Of a DNA stretch of 64,000 nucleotides, positions 48,101 through 58,300 are shown in pieces. Source of the DNA: Notospermus geniculatus (Eukaryota > Nemertea > Pilidiophora > Heteronemertea > Lineidae); assembly GCA_002633025.1 (NCBI GenBank), contig NMRB01000046.1, forward strand, positions 201,396-265,395, read 5' to 3'. A program made the translations under genes and the position numbers. The notes under the pieces are model-generated. The model ran no database searches, was not told where the DNA came from, and saw only the letters and a program-made list of their open reading frames with translations. The first letter of the stretch is position 1. Every line of letters begins with the position of its first letter.

Positions 48101-50915
48101 TCACCAGGGGGACGGAACAGGTGGGGTTTTTCATACGGAACCTCGTTCTGCCCTGCAGCACCCGGACGATAACTGATATCGCTCTCTTCTAGTTGTTTTG
48201 ATGTCACATTTTCGTAACACCCACCAGTGGCTGACAGCTCCCCTTCTGATGTCACAGGTGGTTTACTCGACGGGACAAGTGAATATCCTTCCATGGGGTG
48301 AGAAGGTGGTAGGCTCTTCATGTCCGAGGGGAAAATAACAGAAGGACTGGATTCCTCGCTGTAGGACCCACTCATCTCCTTACGGTCAGATAATCCTGAC
48401 AGAGGGGGTAGGGATTGACTTCCGCAAGCCCCAGCTTCAGCAGAGCCAGTGTTTGAAGGGGCATGAATGCCCCACTGTCCATGCTTTTGAGGGACATCAA
48501 CGGCCCGCTGTCCTCGCATTTGATGAAGTTCTCGCTGTTTTTCGTTCGCAGCGACACCTGGAAGCAAATGACAGACGGTACCGGTAAACAAAACGACTGA
48601 GCAGTGTCGTTCAACAACCAAAAGATTTACTGGTACTCACACATCAAGAGAACACTGAAGTCATTCACTGTGTGACAATAGGGAGTTTTCGCAAAGCCCC
48701 CGAAACGCCAACGCGAACGCCAATCCCATTGTTCGATGGCACGACGAAGGGACCGAACAAAAGAATAGACGTTCGCGTTGGCGTTTCGGGGGCTTTGCGA
48801 AAACTCCCTATTGTCAAAAGTGTACTGACATCTATTCAATGTTTCAATGTTATTCAAAGCCAAGAGAACGGCTGTCCTCCGATCACGACATTGACAGCTT
48901 GGTGGACAATGAGGTGAATCCCACCCAGGAATAAATAAAAGAACACACCCACGCGTAGGGGTGGTTCCCGTCAGCTACCAATGAGAGTGGACAACAGCCT
49001 GCCTAGTCATATCAACTATGAGGATCGTAACTATGATAGAGGGCAGCACAGTGCAACCAGGTCCTATCGAGGCAGTGAGCTATGGTCCTCATTCTCAGGG
49101 AGTCAGACATACCTGTTCCAAATGGACCGACGGTAGCAGGCTCCCCAGACTCTCTAGGACCATGGGTAACTTCATTCTCTGTCTCATGAGGGCGATGAGT
49201 TTGCCTCTGTGCTGTAAAAAACGAACATGCCAAGATTGTGAATGTGTATTAATGTGAAAATACAACTGTTTAGTCCGACAAACTATAGAGGTTCTTCATG
49301 TGATGTCACATTTCCATGACGACATGATGCCGCCATATTGATCATCAAAATGTCAACCGACATCACGGCATGAACACAGCGTCAACACACAGATCGTGAC
49401 GTCAGAAATGTCATGACACGAGTTTTGATGTCGTCACCGGGCACATGATGGCCAACATGGCCGATTCTTTACAGTCACATGACCGTTGTGACGTCAGTGA
49501 AAAACCTCTACAGCAGCGACCAGTAGGAATGCAAAATTACAAATCTGAGGTGAAGAAATGTCCAATGCCACATTATCATATCATGATGTCATCAAACAAC
49601 AACAAATGGAACTGAAAAAGAGGCGCTGACTGAGGAGAGGCGTCTGCTGAAAATAAGTATGTTTCCATAACAACAAACCTTTATAGTTCCTAATTGCAGT
49701 CACAGCGTCGCCATCCTCGGCCACCTTCTCAATAACTCGCTCTAGAAGGTCAAGGTCATCGGGGCTCAAGTTCCCGCTCCGTTCTAAAGCCAGAAGAATG
49801 GTATAGCCTGATTTGTACTTGGTGTATTTCTTTGGCAGGAAACGATCCAAAATGAAGCCAAGCTGTTTCACTTCCTCAGACCCCATGCATTCAACAACGT
49901 GCATTACCATGACCCTGAAATATGTCAGATGATTTTTAAGGGAAGTTCTTTTCCTGACTTGTAAATTGTATAGGATTACAAACATGAGTTGTAATGCAGG
50001 GGCGTCAGCAGGGGGAGTCGGGGGTGCGAACGACTCCCTTTTGGCGAACCGTGCCCTCATATTCGCAGCAGCTCTGAACTTTCACTGGACCTGCCCCTGG
50101 AGAAGTCACCGCTTGCAAACATAAACGGACAGGGCTTTCAATTTCCAGGTAGAACTACCGTTAAACGGTAGCGCCCAAATTAGCCACGCCCAAAATAGGC
50201 CTAAAAAAATTTTTTTTCAAAAAAATTTTGAAAAAAAAATTTTGGAAAAAGATTTTGAAAAAATTTTGTAACATTTTGTGGGCAGTAGGCCTATACCTAA
50301 GGGCGATGTCTGCTTTGGAAATAACATCTGAAAGTGTAAACAATTAATTGTGGACAACTGAGAAAATATTTTATTTGTGAGCATCATTGAATCTTGCTGT
50401 TTTTTTCTTTTGTAAGATGTCTTCATATCATCTGTAGCCATCACGTAAAGCAGACGAGGCCATGCAAAAATGCGCCCAAAATAGGCCTCTTGGAAATACC
50501 TGGTATGCCCTCATCCTGGAAATTGAAACCCCTGACTGAAGCCTAAAGTAAATGGCTCCTCTACTGCTTCAACTGTAACTTACCGGAATGAATTCAGCCG
50601 TGAATTCTCACTGATCATCCGTTGAACATCTCTCACAGACAAGTGCAGCTGATCTCGCAACAGATCCACTCTTCGTATGGTGAAGAGACATTCTGCCAAG
50701 TATTTTGTGTCCTCTGCTGTCACAACATTTTTATTGCATAAAACATCGAAGAGTTCTAACCCGGAGTCAATCTCCTCAAACCTCTTCCTGGGTAGGTAAT
50801 CAACACACAGGTACTTCAGGGTCAAGACTTCATCTGAATCAAGATCATCTGATATCCTTTTGATTGTCAATCTGAAGTCTTCACTCGGCCCCGCTATCAC
50901 CACATCCGTCTGCAT
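45125..50915 (-). CDS. CASP8: Caspase-8-like initiator caspase with tandem DEDs (copy B)
   Basis: Seven exons join in frame on the - strand: 50915-50584 (DED1), 49914-49679 (DED2), 49211-49113, 48557-47799, 46872-46654, 46124-45647 and 45260-45125, giving 752 residues. DED1 contains LTLKYLCVDYLP and RRVDLLRDQLHLS. DED2 contains LGFILDRFLP and SGNLSPDDLDLLERV. The protease part has GICIIINNVKF, DRHGSDVDQ, the histidine loop FCILSHGARG (near residue 597), the catalytic FFVQACQG (near 638; the pentapeptide QACQG is that of caspase-8), and the p10 part with DFLVGYATLPGYVSYR and LRKKVFLKK at the end. ETDTDSN lies where the p20-p10 linker is cleaved in relatives. The linker between DED2 and protease is about 290 residues, most from one 759-nt exon rich in S, P and E, against a much shorter one in human CASP8. 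The likely role, from the family, is initiation of extrinsic apoptosis through FADD. The start is the first ATG in frame before the DED. Confidence 0.95.
45307..45497. mobile_element. TTAA-flanked MITE in caspase copy B last intron
   Basis: The element 45311-45493 begins AGCGAATCGA and ends TCGATTCGCT, with TTAA at 45307-45310 and 45494-45497. It is the third TTAA|AGC element in the window. Confidence 0.75.
47438..47751. mobile_element. Inverted-repeat element interrupted by a nested MITE
   Basis: Ends TGTGACCCGATCTAG and CTAGATCGGGTCACA pair, with GTAGGTG / CACCTAC further in. A relative without the nested insert is at 57243-57434, sharing GGTGATCATCATTGGTCATC and CTACTTTTGCTAGATCGGGT. Confidence 0.8.
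47511..47628. mobile_element. Nested MITE (GGGAGGTTTCGCAAG family, copy 1)
   Basis: 118 bp with near-perfect arms GGGAGGTTTCGCAAGCGCCC and GGGCGCTTGCGAAACCTCCC. It is flanked by TATTA at 47506-47510 and 47629-47633. The uninterrupted relative at 57310 has a single TATTA, so the duplication is directly visible. Confidence 0.85.
48681..48808. mobile_element. MITE (GGGAGTTTTCGCAAAG family, copy 2)
   Basis: 128 bp with arms GGGAGTTTTCGCAAAGCCCC and its complement. The ends resemble the element at 47511. The flanks are inverted, not direct (TGACAATA and TATTGTCA), so the target duplication is at most TA here. Confidence 0.75.
49284..49512. repeat. MITE with CRE-like terminal repeats (copy 3, diverged) in a caspase B intron
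   Basis: TATAGAGGTTCTTCATGTGA, followed by TGTCA, pairs loosely with TGACGTCAGTGAAAAACC, followed by TCTA. It is related to 6253 and 9378. Confidence 0.5.
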
Positions 50916-52220
50916 CTTAAATCTCCACAAAAAACTCTCGACAATTTAGTGTCCTGATGATATTTTACTTATGGATGAAATATACCGGTATCAGTATGGC
51001 CAAATTCAGCTCAACCTGAAAGGCAATAATTGGGAGATCAATATAAAAAACAACAGAAGCCTATATAGTAGGCCTACCATCGGGTAGCATGCCCTAGGTA
51101 GGCCTGTCAGGTAACCCTAGGCCAACTAGTGGGTAGGCCTAGGCTAGGCTGGTAGGGCCTATTCAATAGACCCCTTGCGCTTATCAGCCCAGGGTGTCAA
51201 CATTAGCCTCGCCCTAGGGGGCCTAATGCATTTGTACAGTTGGCTCCTGTGCTTACCGTCGGCACAATGCACTAGGCCCAAGGTTTGTTTACACCTTCTG
51301 GCTGTAATGGCCGACTTGCGCAAGTGGTCTATGACGAATGTGCCTGCCACCTCCGCACCTGGTATCCTTGGCCAACTTTGATTGAATGGCCTCAGCCTAA
51401 GTCGGCCTCGGTCAGCCAAGCAGCCCCTGCCAGGCCTACCAGCCAGCCGGGTAGGCCTAGGCCTAGGCTAGGCTAGGCCTACCGCCGGTACTTTCGCTAC
51501 CTTCTTACATGCTTACTCTAGCCTAGCTGTAGTGTAGGTCCCTATACAATTCAGACCTATAGCTAGGCCTACCTGTAGTAGTCTTAGGCCCCTACCTAGT
51601 CCTAATTTCAATTTCAATTTGGTTGGTCTTCAAGAACCCAAGAACATGAAGAAGGAACTCTGTACACTGCACCCAGTACACATGGCAGCATGCATGCAGT
51701 GCAGTGTCATGAGTGCTGGCTTCTTTTTCTTTTTTTTCACTTTTTTGCTCATGCACTGCTGGACGTCTGGTGGTTTCCAGAGCAGGACTCACATCACGAT
51801 TAGTCACATTTTGTTCATTCGGAATTGGACTTTCTGATTCGAGTTTATGACGTGATAAAAACACGGAACTGATTCTGGGATTGGAAGTGAAGTGAAGTCA
51901 TGGAAGTATAGCAGTCAGCACTGGTCAGTGTTGAGGGAAAATGGGGAATCCCCACTTTTCGTCTTGTTGACAGCACTACATGAAGATGTAATACTTTTAC
52001 ATTCCCTGTTGAAATTAAAAACATGAACAAAATATATTCCCCAAAATTCCAAAATATACCAATAACTAAGTAAGTACATCAATGGGAATCAATTTCAATA
52101 TCAGGCAGGCATAGGAGGGCCTAAAAACGTTATCTTTCAATATGTTTCAACCAGTATTCAACAAATCACAGGTTTGTCCTTGATCTGAAATTTTTGGCTG
52201 AATTTGTTGCTAATTTCGCA
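50916..52220. other. Divergent intergenic region between caspase copy B and NDUFB3
   Basis: About 1.3 kb separates the two start regions, so it should carry both promoters. It is rich in TAGGCCTA-type octamers (51060-51140, 51410-51600), has no recognised TATA box, and has no supported exon. TTTCGCAG at 52213-52220 looks like the acceptor of an untranslated first exon of NDUFB3. Confidence 0.5.
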
Positions 52221-52232
52221 GAAATCTCAAAA

Positions 52233-52953
52233 ATGGGTGGAGGCAAACCCCCACCGGTTCCAGATTATAAGAGTTATAAAGTTGAAGGAATCAAAGAACT
52301 TGAAGAAGTTCAACGAATGTTGAAGGCTCGTGGTTTAAAAGACCCTTGGTTGAGGTGAGATTCCTGATGATCCCGTCTGCTCTGTCTGCTGTAGGCCTAC
52401 ATACATCAGTGCATGCTGTGCAGAAGGCCTGCCTACATCTCATAGCGGGCCTAATACACTTGGATGGATGCATGTATGTAGTGAGTGCTGAAGCCCATCA
52501 CTGTAAATCATGTACATTCCACCCCAAAATGAATGTGCATTCAGAAATATACCGGTAGCTAATTGAATTGAAAATGAATTGTAGGCCTATTTTATTGTAG
52601 CACAGGAACTTGTACCACTAATTACGGGGGGGGGGGGGCTACCCTAATTAGCAGTACAAGTTCTTGTGATTGTAGCTAGCGTAGGCCTAGGGACAGGGTG
52701 TCTGTTGGCTACGGTAGGCCGAAAATCATGAAACATGATCGCTGAACTAACTTGATATTAGTCAGACACTGCAGTATCCTTCTCTATCTTTCCTTTCAGA
52801 AATGAAGCATGGCGATTTGGTGAGGGACACTGTACACCACTACAAGCCATGTACAGAACTGCATTCCGTGGCTTCAAGTGGGGCTTTGCTGCATTTGTGG
52901 TCACAATTGCTGTTGAAAAAATATTCAAGAAGGATGACCATGGACATCATTAA
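52233..52953 (+). CDS. NDUFB3: NADH dehydrogenase 1 beta subcomplex subunit 3 (complex I B12 subunit)
   Basis: Two exons, 52233-52354 and 52800-52953, join in phase 2 and encode 91 residues, close to the 98 of human NDUFB3. The family signature is clear: PDYKSYKVEG, LEEVQRMLKARGLKDPWLRN, EAWRF, and the membrane segment FRGFKWGFAAFVVTIAVEKI with a histidine-rich end (DDHGHH). It is a single-pass accessory subunit of mitochondrial complex I, in the membrane arm. The usual His-rich N-terminus is replaced by MGGGKPPPV. The gene starts about 1.3 kb from the caspase copy B start on the opposite strand. Confidence 0.96.
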
Positions 52954-53741
52954 CGGATGTGTTAAATAGGACCTTTTATTGGCAAACCAAATGAGTTCTA
53001 GACATCAATCATCACTGTGGACAGTGAATATTGCATATTTTGGTGCAATGGTTTTATGAAGCTCAGTGGTGAGGACTCTGGAATTCTTCATGCTGCTAGA
53101 GACTATGACAAAATTGTAAATTAACTGTGTTGTTTATAAGCACTGACTTGGTGGACTCCATATCTACTATTTCACACATGGCATAGTATAGTGGAACAGG
53201 AATGACTTAGACCTGATTTTCTTAAAGGATTGCTGGCCTTTCACTGTGAAACTGTTCCAAGACGTCCTCCACACGTCGACAATTCATACATGCAGATGCA
53301 ATGATTTCTTGGAATCATCTGTCAATCAGATACCGGTACATGTAACTGAGACGACAATAATAGTTCACCGAGTCTTTATAAAATAATAAATTGATAGTAA
53401 AGTTACTGAAAGTGTACAGACTTGATTCTTGGTGCTTTCAAAACATGACTTGGGGAATGCCTGTCCGTTATGTGTGTTTAGGGGACAGCTTGCCAGTTTT
53501 GAGTACAACAGACTGAAGGATCTTATTTTCCCTTGCAACAAAGTAAATATTACAAGAAATTCTTAGTGTATTGTGAACATTTATTATCTGCCTTATCTTG
53601 TAGTGCCTAGCATTCAATATAAAATGAGAACACACAATACTAGTAACCGTGACAACAAAGCTGAAGTACACAGCTAAAATTCCACGAAGGTTTCACATGA
53701 TACAAGATACATGATATTGTTGCCTTGTAAAACTCGGGAGG

Positions 53742-54123
53742 AATAAAATATTATGGACCTGAAAACACAAGAATACAGGCTACTCTTAAAATGAATCTGA
53801 AGCCATTGCATTGGAAAAGGCCTCTCAATGACATGCTGAACATTACACCCTGTATTTTTCCAGCCTAATTTGGGTACCCCATTTTAGTCAAGGTGACAAC
53901 CACGTGCACACCCACGCAATGGACATTTAGGAGCCAAAATCCTGTCTAAACAGCTTACAAATTATTACTCCGTTGAACGTTACAATCAGCATGTAATTGA
54001 GAGGCCTGATCGGTGAATTTCACAGCAAAGCATGATGTTCCATTTTGTCATGATGCTCTGTACCTCTGATAAGAATAAAGATACGATCAAAAATGCATGA
54101 AATTTGAACAAAAAAAATTTATT
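53742..54123. terminator. Convergent poly(A) signals of NDUFB3 (+) and CASC3 (-)
   Basis: AATAAA on the + strand is at 53742-53747 and 54074-54079. On the - strand it is at 54123-54118. If the distal + signal and this - signal are used, the two mRNAs end within about 50 bp of each other or overlap. Confidence 0.4.
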
Positions 54124-55369
54124 TTGGACATTCCCTAATTTGAGAGCTGACCATGCTACAAGAACACGACTCCTAACTGTCAGATCTCAAGTTAGGCTAG
54201 CCTTATCCTTGGTGAGTAGCATAAATCAGGCAAATCCACTTTTCAAGAGCTCCCATCATATTGTCGACCAAGTCATGATTAAAACAAAGAATTTAACAAA
54301 CCGCTATACATACAGTATATACAAGACATGAACTATCCCCCCTAAAGTTTCGTCCCCAATGAACACATTAATGAAGGCAATCATCAACAAATAAGCAGAG
54401 CAGACGCCGAGGCCCTCCGCAAGGCCCCACCACTCGTTCCAAGAATGCTACCGGTACTTAACATCTAGAAATGAAAGCATCGCAAGATTTGGTATCGCTG
54501 GATCAAATATTACAGTTTAAAGCGAACTGCACGGTGTGAATAGAGAATCAAATGCCGCCATCTTGAGTCTATTACCGTACAGTACTCGGATCGAGAATTT
54601 ATTACTACTCCGAGCATATTTAGTCAACTGCCTTCAAGTAGCATTTAGAACATGGTCAACAGCAAATCTCGGGACGAAATCTGCTAAAATATGTGAAATT
54701 TGTAATTCTGAATTTGTGAATTTTATGGGCCGCAAAATTATTCTGAGTGTCATTTTCACTTCTGCGATAAATTCCCTTTAAAGAACGTGTCTGCTACAAA
54801 AATGTCTGCATTTCCTGCTGAGGCACATCGAAAAATACAAGTTTGGGTCAATTTCGAATGCAACAATAGTCGCGTCACGAAATGTCTACAAGTATTATTC
54901 AAGTTAAACACGCACTGAAATCACTTCATTAATATGCAAAACAGAGCAAACACAACTGGCAGTATTTCTACATTGAACATTACTTAGGGTGGCAACAATT
55001 AAATTTTCATCAGATATGATTGATAACACTAAAGAGTCTAAAGAATCTGGAAGAAGCTGTCCTCCCTGCATAGATGAAGAATATATGCAAAACTTTGGAA
55101 GTTAATCCAGAACTCCCCTCTCCTCCTGCACGTCGCATGCATTCAATCAATCTTCAATATTTTGCATCCAGCATTTCACGACAGGCCGACAAGATCCAAA
55201 CTCTTCGCAAGCCACAAACATGGTGCATCAAAAACGGCCCACGGAATGGACGCATCGTCAGTAACCATTTCCTTTTGCTACTCAAGTCCTCGAATATCAC
55301 TTCTGATGCTTGAAACAAATGCATCGAATCAATTTTTCTTTTAAATCCAAATAGATGGCGCTACCAGCT

Positions 55370-58300
55370 TCACACCTTCGTCTCCACTGCCTCTGGCACG
55401 ATCTTTATTTTCAAAGTGGGACTTGCTGGCGGTGCTGACATCTCCGAGAGCACACCCACCTGACCGCGGACCTTGGCATCTCGCTTGACATCCTGAAACC
55501 AAATGGAGATTAATGAAGTCTTCAGAAAAAATGTCGGGAAAATGTTCCAAAGTATATGTGTCCCTCTCCCAAAGACTCTTGCGAAAGTTTACGAAATTTG
55601 GAGTCCCTTTACTTTTACTCCCTCTCCCAAAGAACTGAGAGTACATATTTCTAGAAATGCTCATGTGATGACCAACTGGTAAATGGAGGGCATCAACTCC
55701 AATGATATCAGTCGCATGCATGCCATTGGGCAAGACTTAAGTAGGGGAAACTTGAGCCCCCAGATAACCTGCCCCTTCAAAGAGTGTCCATTTTGATCCC
55801 CAAATACCGTAAACTGTGAAATTTTCGCGGCGCTAAATGTTCGCGATTTTTGGGGTCTACGAATTCGCGAAGAATAATTTTTCGCGATTGAAACCCTTCA
55901 GCTTCATAAAACCTCAAGAACCAGTGATTTTTGCGCGATTTATGTTCACGTTTTGATCCTCGAGCGCGAAAATAAAACGTACGCGAAAATATCACGGTTT
56001 ACAGTATGTACACCATGATATAGCCCACATTCCACATTTGTGACCCTGTGCCACAAAACCAGTGTAAAGTCGCACGGAAAATGAGCCTAAACGTACTGAC
56101 ATGACACCAGGAGATAAAGACAGAGACAGGATCACTCAGACTTCACAACAGACAAACAACACTGAAATTGACAAATGTTACCCTCCACCACAAAACCAGT
56201 CATCAGTCACTCTGCGGTTGGCAAGTCGGGACCAATGCATTTATCAATTTCAGTATTGTCTGCCTGTCTGTTGTGAAGTCTGAGCGATTCTATTTCTATC
56301 TTTATCTCCTGGTGTCATGCCGGTTTAGGCTCATTTTCCGTGCGACTTAACACTGATTTTTATAGCGGAGGGTCACATTTATCATTGCCGAAGCCAATTT
56401 TTTTGGAAATGAAAATATGTCAAAATCCTTGAAAGAACACTTTACCTGCACCGTTTAGTTATTGTCTTATGTTAGAACGGCTAGTGTAATTCTTTCTGTC
56501 TTCTGGAAACTAAAACACGAAAGGGGTAAAAAAATTAGGGAAGTACAAGCAAAAAATTGCGGCTAAGATATTTGGGGATCACTGAGAAGCTGCAAGAGTT
56601 GACGAAGATGGTTTCAGTTTTGGAGAGAACTCGGCCTAACCTGATTTAGTTGGTGCCATGTCTTCATTGAGGCCGAGTATCCATAGGCTGGTCCCTTGTG
56701 GCATCTTCCCTTGTTCCGTGGACTCGAGCCGTTAGGACAATGAGACCTGGCCTTGTGCCCTGTGGGAAGGGCCAGTTAGCAAATCAAACGTTCATTCTCT
56801 CTGATGGTAACACGCAAACAGGGAACAAGGAGACATGCCACAAGGGAACAGTCTATGGATACACAGCCTTAAAATTGCTGTCCATAAACGATGTTTACAC
56901 TCTGACTGAAGCATTTTTTGCCAAGAACCAATATGTGGGCTGCTCAACGATAGTAGACAGATTTGAAGCATCAGATTGGCAAAAGTGCCGCCTGTCTTTT
57001 GACCTCAGTTTATCACCATGGGCAGAAAAGGGCTTGGTAGCAGATTTGCTGGACTGGATCAGGCTACCGTAGATTTTATGCTGATTTTATGAAACTGAAA
57101 CTACCTTCACCCGCTCTGAATCCTGCCTGAATGGTTGAATAAATTGTTAGGGAACAAAAGATGCATGAAAAAGCCAAATAAACAAATGAAAGTCTGAAAT
57201 GATATAATGAAGGTTAGAAAATACCTACTGTAACTCGAATATGCGACCCGCTCCAGCAAAACTAGGCGCATGTCGCAGGTGATCATCATTGGTCATCAGT
57301 TTACTCAACTATTATCACTGCTATCGACTACTGTTGTCAACCTGCAGAGACGTACATTTCAGCTCTTGTATTGTAAGGCCGTTAACCCTTTCCTCGGTTG
57401 CGACTTGCGCCTACTTTTGCTAGATCGGGTCACATATAAGAACGACGAAAAAGCGCTGAAAACAAAAATGTCCACAGCTCCTGTTTCGCAGCGGATTTTA
57501 TTTAGGGACATTCAATACAGAGAAAAATAGCAGCAAGTCATGCACGAACCTGCAAAAATGACAGAAAACAGCAAAATCTGAGAATGTAAACAAACAATGG
57601 AAAGAATTCAACTGAGAAGAAGCAAATGATAGAGAGAATGGCGGGTAAGATGTTATGTGTCGTGGACGGTCCGAACTGAAAAAGCTGCGTTCCTGTAAAA
57701 TAATGGTCTCACAGGATCAGGGGCGACATGGTGAGTTAATCATTAGCCTTGATCAAAAGGTTAACTCCATGCTGTTGATGTATGTGATTCTGACTTACGT
57801 CTGCCGTATCGACCTCAAGGTCACCTTGTTCAAGGTCAAGGTCATCCACACTCTCGGTTTGAGTCATTTCTGATTTCATTTCAGGTTCATTAGCTTTTTC
57901 AACGTTTTTTTCAGAGGTTTCAAGGTCCTGAAATTTGCCAGGATGCCGAAATATCAAGAAAAGTTAACAAAATGTTGATATGACTGATTTATGGAAAACA
58001 TTATCAGAGTTCGAAATGCCTATGAGCAAAAACAGATAAGAGAGTCCTCTATCTATGTTTGCTTTGAGCCAACACGAAAAGTCGGTTACCAGCTACCCTG
58101 CACACTTCCTAAATAATGAGCAAGTTCAGTGCTTAAGGCCTCAACGTACTTTTACGCAGCGTTTGACAGAGAATACTTTGTTATTTTCCACCACGCTGAC
58201 TCCATACAACGCGAGCATCTTAAAATAGCACCGCAATTCGGCCAATTGTGTGGAGGCATTTATAATCATTGAAAGGATTGCTTTATCAATGATGACAAAA

